Source: an uncultured Eubacteriales bacterium
GTDB taxonomy: Bacteria; Bacillota; Clostridia; Lachnospirales; Bianqueaceae
Length of the DNA: 49,369 nucleotides
Assembly (NCBI GenBank): GCA_900316145.1
Contig: ONBQ01000149.1
Location: 1-49,369 of the forward strand
Direction of reading: 5' to 3'
Of the stretch, positions 18,439-26,614 are shown piece after piece. How positions within the stretch are numbered: position 1 is the stretch's first letter; each line of letters starts with the position of its first letter. The notes under the pieces were generated by a model, which was not told the origin of the DNA, did not search any database, and saw nothing but the letters and a program-made list of their open reading frames with translations. The position numbers were made by a program, and so were the translations under genes.

Positions 18439-19123
18439 ATGCCTTTTTCTCTTTATAAATACGCATGATGTTGTTTTGCGTGTTGCGTACATGCTCTGCC
18501 ATCCGGGCTTTTGCCGCTTCCGCATCATGGTTTTTCATGGCTTCCAGAATGAGCCGGTGCTCATGCAGCGACTCGATCGCCCGCCCTTCGGTCTTAAGCG
18601 ATGCGCCGCGCGATCTTCCTACATAATTATGAAGATCCTTCAGGATCCGGCGCAGCATGCGGCTTTGACATATATCATACAATTGCTGATGGAAGCGGCC
18701 ATCCATGGACAAAAGCTTCTCGTAGTTTTCTCTTTCCAGATAAAACTGGGTCAGATCCAGCGTTTCTTCCAGCATATCCAGATCCTCCGGCGCGGCTTCC
18801 AGCGCGGCGCGGGCGGCGGCCATGCTTTCGATCATGATCCGGATCTCATAGATATCACGGATATCTTCGATCGTAATGCCCTTGACAACAGCTCCGCGGT
18901 TCGGACGGATCTCGACCAGTTCTTCCAGCTCCAGCTGTCGAAGTGCCTCTCTGACAGGTGTACGGCTTACTTTCAGTTCTTTCGCGACGCCCAGTTCCGT
19001 GAGCGCTTCCCCATCCTGATACTTGCCCAGCAGGATATTCTGACGAAGCTCTTCGTATACACGATCCGTGAGGTTGGCCCCGCGGTTCTCTTCTTCCCAA
19101 TGCTGTGAACCTTGTTTATTCAC
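18437..19123 (-). CDS. GntR family regulator with FCD effector domain
   Basis: DNA-binding regulator of the FadR/FCD class. I choose the GTG at 19123 (228 residues), with AGAGGA upstream; an earlier TTG at 19192 would lie inside the -10 box of the promoter, so it cannot be transcribed. The winged helix covers about residues 15-80 (LTDRVYEELRQNILLGKY, SRTPVREALRQLE). The all-helical FCD domain follows, with likely metal/ligand residues in MDGRFHQQLYD (Asp, His), LHEHRLIL and MAEHVRNT (His). FCD regulators usually sense small organic acids. Target genes are unknown; the nearest metabolic candidates are the sugar isomerase and the divergent cassette at 19.3 kb. Confidence 0.9.
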   Translation of the reverse strand: MNKQGSQHWEEENRGANLTDRVYEELRQNILLGKYQDGEALTELGVAKELKVSRTPVREALRQLELEELVEIRPNRGAVVKGITIEDIRDIYEIRIMIESMAAARAALEAAPEDLDMLEETLDLTQFYLERENYEKLLSMDGRFHQQLYDICQSRMLRRILKDLHNYVGRSRGASLKTEGRAIESLHEHRLILEAMKNHDAEAAKARMAEHVRNTQNNIMRIYKEKKA

Positions 19124-19180
19124 TTGTTTTCCTCTTTCTTGAAAAGCCTCTTTTTCCCACAGGAGGGCTTTCCGCGCTCT

Positions 19181-19209
19181 ATTGTAGCGCAAGAGTACCC
19201 GGTTGTCAA
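19181..19209 (-). promoter_or_regulatory. SigA-type promoter of the GntR gene
   Basis: Minus strand TTGACA (19209-19204), 17-base spacer, TACAAT (19186-19181). It decides the start codon of the gene, see there. Confidence 0.82.
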
Positions 19210-19333
19210 ACCATTGTAATCATCCCTTCACAATTCATTTACCAAATCCGCGGTTTGTTATTTTTTCGTTCATTCTTTGGACATTTTTGTCCTATATAGT
19301 ATGAGCATCAGACAAAACACGGAGGTGAAACCC

Positions 19334-20083
19334 ATGAACACAGCGGTTTTTCAAAGACACGAGATCAAATATCTGCTCGATCAGGAGCAGCGGGACTTTC
19401 TTTTTCAAGTCATGCAAGGTTACATGGAACCGGATCCTCATGGGGAAAGCACCATCTGCAACATATACTATGATACTCCCGACTACCGTCTGATACGCCG
19501 CTCCCTGGAAAAACCGATATATAAGGAGAAGCTTCGGATCCGCAGTTATGGACCGGCCGCTTCCTCCGACATGATCTTTCTGGAGCTCAAAAAGAAATTC
19601 AAAGGTGTGGTCTACAAACGCCGCATCGAGCTTCCCCAGGAACGGGCCATCGCTTATCTGGATGGAAAAGAACCCCTTTGCGTAGACAGTCAGATCGGCC
19701 GCGAGATCGATTACTTCTGCCGCTATTACGGCGGTCTCAAACCGGCTGTTCACATGTGCTACGACCGCAAGGCATTCTATTCCACCGCGGATCCCGACCT
19801 TCGGATCACCCTGGACCGCAATATCCGATGGGAAGATCAGCATCTTTCCTTATCTTCAAGGCCGGCCGGTACCCAGCTGCTCGATCCCGGACAATCGCTG
19901 CTAGAGATCAAAACGGCGACCGCCCTTCCCCTTTGGCTGACACATGCTTTATGCGAAGCCGACATTCAACACATTTCTTTTTCCAAATACGGAACCGCCT
20001 ATGAGACAGGGCTCTGTTACAAGCCCGCGCAGGCATCCAACTCTTATCATCTTGTAGAAAGCCGAGGTTACTGCTATGTTTGA
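19334..20083 (+). CDS. VTC-domain protein (polyphosphate polymerase-like triphosphate tunnel fold)
   Basis: 249 residues from the ATG at 19334, which has GGAGGTG upstream; a farther start would add residues without similarity. It is a bare VTC domain, without the SPX domain of the yeast Vtc proteins. Charged tunnel-type motifs occur in order: RHEIKYLL, NIYYDTPDY, EKLRIRSYG, IFLELKKKFKG, VYKRRIELP, MCYDRKAFY, LRITLDRNI, LLEIKTA and FSKYG. In yeast the fold polymerises ATP into polyphosphate; the activity of the bacterial stand-alone forms is not established to my knowledge. It overlaps the DUF4956 gene by eight bases, so the two are likely co-translated and functionally linked. Confidence 0.88.
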   Translation: MNTAVFQRHEIKYLLDQEQRDFLFQVMQGYMEPDPHGESTICNIYYDTPDYRLIRRSLEKPIYKEKLRIRSYGPAASSDMIFLELKKKFKGVVYKRRIELPQERAIAYLDGKEPLCVDSQIGREIDYFCRYYGGLKPAVHMCYDRKAFYSTADPDLRITLDRNIRWEDQHLSLSSRPAGTQLLDPGQSLLEIKTATALPLWLTHALCEADIQHISFSKYGTAYETGLCYKPAQASNSYHLVESRGYCYV

Positions 20084-20747
20084 ATCCATCATCACGACTA
20101 CCCTGACACCTGGTGTCTTTGCCCTTTGTCTCTGCGCGGCCCTACTGCTTGGCCTGATCATTTCTGTATCCTACAGGATCCGGTCCTCTTCGACCCGCAG
20201 TTTTACCGTGACCCTCGCCACCCTGCCCGCGATGGTCGCCGTGATCATCATGATGGTGAGCGGTAACTTAGGAGCTGGTGTCGCAGTCGCGGGAACCTTC
20301 TCTCTGGTGCGCTTCCGTTCCGCACCCGGTACCGCCCGCGAGATCGGAGCCATCTTCCTCAGCATGGCGGCAGGTCTTGCCTGCGGCATGGGTTATCTTG
20401 GATTCGCCGTTATCTTTACCGTCGTCCTGTGTGGTGTCGATCTTCTATATAACTCCATCGGTTTCGGGGAGAAAAAAGGCGGCCGCGCGGAGCGGGAGCT
20501 ACGCATCCTGGTCCCGGAAGATCTGGAATACTATGGAATGTTCGATGATCTGTTCCAGAAGTATACTACGCAGGCTGATCTGGTCCAGGTCAAGACGACC
20601 AACCTGGGAAGCCTCAACCGTCTTTCTTACGATGTCCGTCTGAAAGAGGCGGGACAGGAAAAGGCTTTCATCGATGAGCTGCGCTGCCGCAACGGCAACC
20701 TGGAGATCAGCCTGTCCATGAAAGCGATGAATGAAGAGGCTCTGTAA
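20076..20747 (+). CDS. DUF4956 family membrane protein
   Basis: 223 residues. About four membrane segments occupy residues 13-130; between them is the family signature GNLGAGVAVAGTFSLVRFRSAPGTAREIGAI (cited in part: residues about 64-94). The soluble C-terminal part (about 140-223) begins ELRILVPEDLEYYG and ends LEISLSMKAMNE, and reads like an ACT/ferredoxin-like beta-alpha unit, as at the end of MgtC-type proteins; that fold is my inference. Function unknown. Next to VTC genes it could be the membrane partner through which a product is delivered or sensed, which is speculation. Confidence 0.85.
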   Translation: MFESIITTTLTPGVFALCLCAALLLGLIISVSYRIRSSSTRSFTVTLATLPAMVAVIIMMVSGNLGAGVAVAGTFSLVRFRSAPGTAREIGAIFLSMAAGLACGMGYLGFAVIFTVVLCGVDLLYNSIGFGEKKGGRAERELRILVPEDLEYYGMFDDLFQKYTTQADLVQVKTTNLGSLNRLSYDVRLKEAGQEKAFIDELRCRNGNLEISLSMKAMNEEAL

Positions 20748-20791
20748 GAGCCCTTTCCTGATAAAAAACACACTCAGAAAGGAGAACCGAT

Positions 20792-22594
20792 ATGAAACAG
20801 TATTCCCTCATCATTGCGATGCTGCTGTTGATCAGCACCATCTGCTCTGCCTGCACCTCTGGGGCGTCTATCATAGAAAACAGTTTTTCCGATCTTTCCG
20901 AAAGCACCACTGCGGATGGATCTGGTAATGATTCCGTAGAAATTTCCACCACCGAGGCTTCGGAAACCGAAACAGATTCCGTTGTATCCTCCACTTCCAC
21001 TACTGAGTCTTCTTCGGATCTGTTTACCGACAGAGACCTGGACAGTTCTTATGAAAACGCGATCCAGATCACCCTTTCCGACGGAGCCTCCGCCGGTGAC
21101 CAGGTCACGATCGAAGGAGATATCATCACCATTTCCCAGGAAGGCACGTATCTTCTGAGCGGCAGTCTCTCTGACGGACAGATCGTGATCGACGCGGACG
21201 ATACCGCGAAGATCCAGCTGGTCCTTAACAACGTGACCATCACCAACTCGGGCAGTGCCGCGATCTACGTGGCCAGCGCCGATAAGGTCTTCATCACATC
21301 CGCAGCCGGCTCTGTCAATACGCTCTCCTCTGTCGGAACTTTCGAAAGCGACGGCGAGGTTGCGATCGATGGGACCATCTTCGCCCAGGATGACCTGACC
21401 TTCAACGGAGAAGGCACCCTGATCGTTGTTTCCGAAGAAGGCCATGGCATCGTTGCCAAGGATGATCTGAAGATCACGAACGGTACGTATGAGATCACGG
21501 CCGCAAAAAAGGGTCTGGATGCCAATGACAGTGTCCGAATCGCAAATGGCAGCATCACCATTACCGCCGGAACCGACGCGATCCACGTCGAGAATACTGA
21601 AGACACTTCCAAGGGTTACTTCTATATGGAAAACGGCACTTTGAATCTTACGGCACAAGCCGGTGACGGTATCGACGCCACCGGACAGATCCAGATCGAA
21701 GACGGCGAGATCAACATTTTAGCCGGCGGCGGCTACACCAACGGAGAAGCCAAGTCCGACTGGTTCGGTCCCGGACAGTCCACCACTTCTTCTGACGACA
21801 GCACTTCCACCAAAGGCCTGAAATCCGATGTCCTGATCCAGATCGATGGCGGGACCCTTGCCATCAACGCGGCGGATGACAGCCTGCACAGCAACGGCGA
21901 TGTTCTGATCAATAACGGCAACCTGACCTTAGCCAGCGGAGATGACGGGATCCACGCTGATTATACCCTCACGGTAACCGAGGGCACGATCGAGATCCTG
22001 ACCAGCCATGAAGGCTTCGAAGGTTATACGATCGATATCCAAGCCGGTTCCATCTGCCTGGTCTCCAACGATGACGGTTTCAACGCAGCCGGCAGCGGCA
22101 CACCCACCCTCTCCATCTCCGGCGGCATGATCTACGTTAACTCAGCCGGTGACGGTCTGGATTCCAACGGACAGCTGCTCGTTTCCGGCGGCACCATCAC
22201 CATAGACGGCCCGACGGACAATGGCAATGGTTCTCTGGACTATGACACCGAAGCGACCATTACCGGCGGCACCATCATCGCGTTGGGCTCTTCCGGAATG
22301 GCTGAGAACTTTGGTTCCGGTTCGACCCAGGGGACCATCCTCTACAGCTGCAATCAGCAGGCAGCCGGCACCGTCGTCACTCTTACCGACGCGAACGGCA
22401 ATGAGATCATCAATTATACTTCTGCCAAAGCCTTCTCTTCTGTCCTGATCAGTGATCCTGGTATCGAAGCCGGACAGACCTATACCTTGACCATCGGCTC
22501 CTCCTCCGTCACCATCGAAATGACCGGCACCGTGTACGGACAGGGCTCCGGCATGGGCATGGGCGGCATGGGCGGCATGGGCGGCCGCCGCTGA
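20792..22594 (+). CDS. Lipoprotein with Cthe_2159-type carbohydrate-binding beta-helix
   Basis: 600 residues, third gene of the VTC cassette (44 bases after DUF4956, with AGAAAGGAG upstream). The N-terminus MKQYSLIIAMLLLISTICSAC is a lipoprotein-like signal with an imperfect lipobox (Cys at -3 where Leu is usual). A Ser/Thr/Glu linker follows to about residue 85, then a repetitive parallel-beta region with recurring units such as DGEINI, SGGTITID, GDDGIHADYTL and DGLDSNGQ, typical of Cthe_2159 proteins. The founding member from Clostridium thermocellum binds acidic plant polysaccharides. The C-terminus ends in a Gly/Met-rich tail (GMGMGGMGGMGG). Likely displayed at the cell surface; ligand unknown. 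Adhesion or wall attachment are equally possible. Confidence 0.85.
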   Translation: MKQYSLIIAMLLLISTICSACTSGASIIENSFSDLSESTTADGSGNDSVEISTTEASETETDSVVSSTSTTESSSDLFTDRDLDSSYENAIQITLSDGASAGDQVTIEGDIITISQEGTYLLSGSLSDGQIVIDADDTAKIQLVLNNVTITNSGSAAIYVASADKVFITSAAGSVNTLSSVGTFESDGEVAIDGTIFAQDDLTFNGEGTLIVVSEEGHGIVAKDDLKITNGTYEITAAKKGLDANDSVRIANGSITITAGTDAIHVENTEDTSKGYFYMENGTLNLTAQAGDGIDATGQIQIEDGEINILAGGGYTNGEAKSDWFGPGQSTTSSDDSTSTKGLKSDVLIQIDGGTLAINAADDSLHSNGDVLINNGNLTLASGDDGIHADYTLTVTEGTIEILTSHEGFEGYTIDIQAGSICLVSNDDGFNAAGSGTPTLSISGGMIYVNSAGDGLDSNGQLLVSGGTITIDGPTDNGNGSLDYDTEATITGGTIIALGSSGMAENFGSGSTQGTILYSCNQQAAGTVVTLTDANGNEIINYTSAKAFSSVLISDPGIEAGQTYTLTIGSSSVTIEMTGTVYGQGSGMGMGGMGGMGGRR

Positions 22595-22616
22595 CATCCG
22601 CTTACCAATAAAAAAC

Positions 22617-22648
22617 AAGGACTCTCTTAGAAACCATAGAGAGTCCTT
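22617..22648. terminator. Bidirectional terminator between the lipoprotein and DUF1667 genes
   Basis: An 11-bp perfect stem, 22617-22627 with 22638-22648, has ATTTATATT beyond it on the plus strand and GTTTTTTATT beyond it on the minus strand. It serves the two convergent operons. Confidence 0.9.
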
Positions 22649-22673
22649 ATTTATATTCACTGCTTATATAACA

Positions 22674-23033
22674 TCAGCCGATATTGCGGGTCGCTACAAG
22701 ATTCGCTTCGGTTCCCGCAACGCCCGGGATCAGAACATCTCCGACCTTGACGGGCACTTGTGCCTTAACGCCCTGAGCAGCCTTCAGGACTTCGCCGATC
22801 TTTTCCTTCGGGATCGCTTCGCTGGTCTTGACAGACAGCATTTTGTCGCGGCCGGGGTTCTCTACATAGACAGAAGTCGTAACGGTGCGCATCGGATGCG
22901 TTAATTCATTGATCCCGTACTGCTTGCCTCGCGGGCAGGTATTTCCGGTTACCTGAATATCATCCCCATCCTGCGTGACTGTTAAATGGCAGCCGCGCGG
23001 GCACAGGATGCAGATCATTTCTTCTACTCGCAT
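22674..23033 (-). CDS. DUF1667 protein with cysteine motifs, GlpABC-like module
   Basis: 119 residues. The N-terminus has CILCPRGCHL and then NTCPRGKQYG, Cys-rich motifs that could hold an iron-sulfur cluster or zinc; the remainder is a small conserved domain ending VAGTEANLVATRNIG. Such proteins regularly accompany the two flavoproteins found upstream and seem to take the place of the electron-transfer subunit GlpC. Three bases separate it from the middle gene of the operon. The redox role is inferred from context; no experiment is known to me. Confidence 0.85.
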   Translation of the reverse strand: MRVEEMICILCPRGCHLTVTQDGDDIQVTGNTCPRGKQYGINELTHPMRTVTTSVYVENPGRDKMLSVKTSEAIPKEKIGEVLKAAQGVKAQVPVKVGDVLIPGVAGTEANLVATRNIG

Positions 23034-23036
23034 GAT

Positions 23037-24302
23037 TTATGCCTCCTTTTCCACAGCCGATACTACGACTTCTTTGGCATGATACAGTTTTTCCGCGATC
23101 TCCTGCTTGACCGGCAGTTCCTCCATCTCGCCCGGAACGGCACGGATGAACTTGCGCTTGATCAAGGTCTCGCCATCGGCCGTCAGGGTGATCTCACCCG
23201 CGCCTAAGGGGCTTCCTACGCGGAAGTACAGGCTGCAGGCTTCCGGAGCCGCCAATCTCTGCGGAACGATATAACGAACATTGGTGCCGGGCGTCATCGG
23301 TACAGAACCTTCCGTATCCTTGGGACCTTCCAGGACATAACGGGCAGCTGCCGCGCCGGCGATCATGCTTTCTTTAGAAACAAAGTCTACGATGTCATGC
23401 ACATGCAGAACGTTACCGCAGGCGTAGACACCGGAAATGGAAGTCTGACGGTTCTCATCGACCGCGGGGCCTCCGGTGACCGGATCCATAGCCAGTTCCA
23501 TGCCGCGGGACAATTCATTCTCCGGCAGCAGACCTACGGACAGCATCAGTGTATCGCACTTGACGAACTGCTCCGTTTCCTTGATGGGACGACGGTTCTC
23601 ATCGACCCGGGCAATGGTCACGCCTTCGACACGCTTTTTGCCATGGACCTTGACGACCGTGGTATTGAGGTGCAGAGGAATGTCATTGTCCTTCAGGCAC
23701 TGCTGGATATTACGGGCCAGACCGGAAGAATACGGCATGATCTCACAGACCATTTTTACATCCGCGCCTTCCCACTTCATACGGCGGGCCATGATCAGGC
23801 CGATATCACCGGAACCTAAGATGACGACTTCCTTACCGGGCATGACGCCTTCCAGGTTGACCAGACGCTGTGCCAGACCGGCGGAATATACACCGGCGGG
23901 ACGAGTTCCCGGAATCTTCAGATTGCCGCGGACACGCTCTCTGCAGCCCATGGCCAGGATGATGGTCTTGCACTCGAAGACGATGACGCCTTCTTCAGGA
24001 TTGACGCAGTATACATGTTTATCCTTTGTGATCTCCAGGACCATGGTCTCCGTCATATACGGAATATGACGCTCCATGGCCTGATCTACGAAACGCTGCG
24101 CGTATTCCGGTCCGGTCAGTTCTTCTTTGAACCACTGCAGGCCGAAACCGTTATGGATGCACTGCTGCAGGATCCCGCCCAGATGAACGTCACGCTCCAC
24201 GATCAGAAGATCACGCACACCTCCATCATAGGCCGCTACCGCCGCAGCCAGACCGGCCGGGCCGCCGCCAACGATCAATGTATCGATTTTTCTTGTATTC
24301 AT
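23037..24302 (-). CDS. FAD/NAD-dependent oxidoreductase, second subunit of GlpA-like module
   Basis: 421 residues. The FAD-binding motif is VGGGPAGLAAAVAAYDGG at the start, a second Rossmann motif ILGSGDIGLIMARR occurs near residue 165, and GVYACGNVLHVHDIVDFVS near 300 closes the FAD site, as in the pyridine nucleotide-disulfide oxidoreductase family. HLGGILQQCIHNGFG carries a conserved Cys, but no paired redox CxxC is seen. It is coupled to the upstream GlpA-like gene by a 4-base ATGA overlap (24299-24302). It probably passes electrons from that dehydrogenase to NAD(P) or another carrier; the acceptor is unknown. Confidence 0.87.
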   Translation of the reverse strand: MNTRKIDTLIVGGGPAGLAAAVAAYDGGVRDLLIVERDVHLGGILQQCIHNGFGLQWFKEELTGPEYAQRFVDQAMERHIPYMTETMVLEITKDKHVYCVNPEEGVIVFECKTIILAMGCRERVRGNLKIPGTRPAGVYSAGLAQRLVNLEGVMPGKEVVILGSGDIGLIMARRMKWEGADVKMVCEIMPYSSGLARNIQQCLKDNDIPLHLNTTVVKVHGKKRVEGVTIARVDENRRPIKETEQFVKCDTLMLSVGLLPENELSRGMELAMDPVTGGPAVDENRQTSISGVYACGNVLHVHDIVDFVSKESMIAGAAAARYVLEGPKDTEGSVPMTPGTNVRYIVPQRLAAPEACSLYFRVGSPLGAGEITLTADGETLIKRKFIRAVPGEMEELPVKQEIAEKLYHAKEVVVSAVEKEA

Positions 24303-25747
24303 GCCTCGGCACCTCCCTTTAAGTATCCGGTGATCAGCTTGGCATCCGGTCCGTTCTTGGAGACCTCTTCGAACGGAATGCCGGACTCACGGGCAATGAT
24401 CTCCATTACGCGCGGCGTGCAGAAGCTACCCTGACAGCGTCCCATACCGGCACGGCAACGGCGTTTGACTCCGTCGATCGTATAGACCGGGATCGGAGAA
24501 TGAAGTGCCTTTACGATCTGACCCTCCGTGACGGTCTCACAGCGGCATACCATTCTAGCATAGGCCGGATCCTTCTCGATCAAAGCCTGTCTGGCTTCCC
24601 AGCCCAGCTTGTTGAAAGGAGGAATGCCATCCCGGGTGTCCTTCCAGGAGGCTTTTTCTTTTAATGTCAGTTTTTCACCGACCAGACCCGCGACCTTCTT
24701 GGCAATGGCAGGAGCGGCGGTCAAGCCCGGAGAGCAGATACCGGCGGTCTGCAGCAGACCTTCTACCATTTCGGAATACTGAATGATGAAGTCTTCACCG
24801 ATCACGGCGCGCATACCGGCAAAGGTGGTGATGGCACCAGCGCCGGGCAGCTGCGGACAGGTGCGGCGGGCCGTAGCCAGAACGCCGTCCAGACCGTCCT
24901 GCGTGGTGGCGGTATCATCGATATCGTCGACATCTACGCTGCTGGGTCCGACCAGCATATTGCCTTCGGCTGTCTGGGTGACCAGGACGCCCTTGCCCAT
25001 CTTGCTGGGCGGCTGGAACAGGACATGATGGACATATCCGCCATAGTTCTTATCATACAGGATGTATTCGCCCTTGCGGCCGGTCACGGGGAATGCTTCT
25101 CCGCCCGCCATCTGGCTCAGTTCATGGGCATGCACACCACAGCAGTTGATCAGGAGCTTGCAGCAGAAAGTCTCTCCGCCGGCTTCTACTTTGAAACCAT
25201 CGTCTGTCTTTTCTACCGCCGTGACCGGGTGGCTCAGGAAGAAGGAAACACCGTTCTCCGCCGCGTTTTCAGCGAACGCGATGGTCGCCTCGTAAGGAGA
25301 AACGACACCGGCCGTCTCCGCGAACAGCGCGCCTTTGACAGTTTCTGTCACATTCGGCTCCATAGCCTTGACTTCCTCAGCAGACAGGATCCGCATTTTC
25401 GGGACTCCATTCGTAAGGCCACGGTCATACAGTTTGTGAATGGTCTCGACATCCTCATCGTCAAAAGCCAGGACCAGGCTTCCGATGGGCTCGAAGGGGA
25501 TCTCCAGCTTCTTGCACAGCTCCGGGTACATAGCGTTTCCGGCTACATTAAGCTCTGCCATCAAAGTTCCGGGCAGCGCGTCATAACCCGCGTGCACGAT
25601 ACCGGAATTCGCTCCGGACGTTCCCAATGCCAGATCACTGTTGGCTTCCAAAAGCGCAACGTTCAGTTCATATCGTGAAAGCTCTCTGGCAACAGCAGCG
25701 CCGATAACGCCGCCGCCGGCAATCACGACATCCCAGTTTTGGGTCAT
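24299..25747 (-). CDS. GlpA-like FAD-dependent dehydrogenase (probable glycerol-3-phosphate dehydrogenase)
   Basis: 482 residues: a DAO-type FAD domain (VVIAGGGVIGAAVARELSRY at the start, GTSGANSGIVHAGYD, GICSPGLTAAPAIAKKVA) and a C-terminal BFD-like [2Fe-2S] domain with cysteines in MVCRCETVTEGQIV, RRCRAGMGRCQGSFC. This arrangement is that of anaerobic glycerol-3-phosphate dehydrogenase GlpA and related 2-hydroxyacid dehydrogenases. It heads a three-gene operon with the flavoprotein and DUF1667 protein. No glpK or glpF is nearby, so the substrate stays open; glycerol-3-phosphate is the most likely. AGGAGG precedes the start; no clear promoter was found in the 57-base gap upstream. Confidence 0.85.
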   Translation of the reverse strand: MTQNWDVVIAGGGVIGAAVARELSRYELNVALLEANSDLALGTSGANSGIVHAGYDALPGTLMAELNVAGNAMYPELCKKLEIPFEPIGSLVLAFDDEDVETIHKLYDRGLTNGVPKMRILSAEEVKAMEPNVTETVKGALFAETAGVVSPYEATIAFAENAAENGVSFFLSHPVTAVEKTDDGFKVEAGGETFCCKLLINCCGVHAHELSQMAGGEAFPVTGRKGEYILYDKNYGGYVHHVLFQPPSKMGKGVLVTQTAEGNMLVGPSSVDVDDIDDTATTQDGLDGVLATARRTCPQLPGAGAITTFAGMRAVIGEDFIIQYSEMVEGLLQTAGICSPGLTAAPAIAKKVAGLVGEKLTLKEKASWKDTRDGIPPFNKLGWEARQALIEKDPAYARMVCRCETVTEGQIVKALHSPIPVYTIDGVKRRCRAGMGRCQGSFCTPRVMEIIARESGIPFEEVSKNGPDAKLITGYLKGGAEA

Positions 25748-25804
25748 AAAAAAACCTCCTATATATGAATTTCAAATACAAACGATCTAAGAATGGCCAC
25801 CGTA

Positions 25805-26614
25805 TTAAAAATGATGGCCTCCGCCGCCATGCGTCACTCCGCCGGAGGAAATATGAGTGGATGAGCCGCCCCCTCCGCCTCCGCCGCCGGTCCGTTCCTC
25901 ATGGATGATCCGGTGCATGGTGGTGTTTTCTCTCTCCAGGATATCATCGAACTGCATGATATTGAAGTTCGCCTCATCCTGATAGGTCTGGAAGGTGACC
26001 GTATTCTTATACGGTTCCGACCTGCGGATGAACATCGCGGAAATGGCTGCGACGATAGCGGACAGGACCAGATAGATCGGCGAACGCTTCAAAGAGGCCA
26101 TGAACCGATCTTTGAGTGTTGGTCTGGCGTAGGGATCCTTCAGCAGGAAGGCCCTCGTCTTCTCCAGGAAAATATCGGCTGCTCTATAATAAGCCTCATT
26201 TGCCATCGGCTTGTCCATCGTATTCAGGACCTCTTCGATGCGGGCATCCGTCATGTAATAGATCGCCTCTCCGCAAGTGGAAATGTAGATCATACGGTTG
26301 TCCATATCGATCAAGAGGATCGCGCCGGTCGCCTCTTCTCCGAAGCCAAAGCCGCCTTCGTCATAGAAATCATCCGCGTATGCTTCCGAGGACTTTCCTT
26401 GCGCATCGTCAACGGTGAGGATCACAAGATCCGCCCCGGTCTCTTGCGCATACGAGTGGCACTTCTCCTCCAGGTCCTGTTTCTGACTGTCGGAAAACAG
26501 ATCTGCTTCATCATACACTCTTTGATCTTCGGCCCTGGCTTCTGTTGTGTGAAACAGCATGAACGCAACGGCCAGAAGAAGAAAGAATACAATACCTGAT
26601 CTTCGGGCTCTCAT
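25805..26614 (-). CDS. TPM-domain membrane protein with Gly/His-rich tail
   Basis: 269 residues from the ATG at 26614, which overlaps the upstream stop as ATGA; a farther start would overlap that gene by 67 bases. A signal peptide (about residues 1-30, ending TEARA) precedes a TPM domain (about 32-150: RVYDEADLFSDSQKQDLEE, ADLVILTVDD, GAILLIDMDNRMIYIS), a membrane segment near 190-210, and a low-complexity C-terminus of eight Gly then Ser/His-rich sequence ending GGGGHHF. TPM proteins (YgcG, Psb32) are placed in membranes and their biochemistry is poorly known. It is coupled to a zinc-ribbon membrane protein, a pairing that suggests one complex. Confidence 0.85.
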   Translation of the reverse strand: MRARRSGIVFFLLLAVAFMLFHTTEARAEDQRVYDEADLFSDSQKQDLEEKCHSYAQETGADLVILTVDDAQGKSSEAYADDFYDEGGFGFGEEATGAILLIDMDNRMIYISTCGEAIYYMTDARIEEVLNTMDKPMANEAYYRAADIFLEKTRAFLLKDPYARPTLKDRFMASLKRSPIYLVLSAIVAAISAMFIRRSEPYKNTVTFQTYQDEANFNIMQFDDILERENTTMHRIIHEERTGGGGGGGGSSTHISSGGVTHGGGGHHF

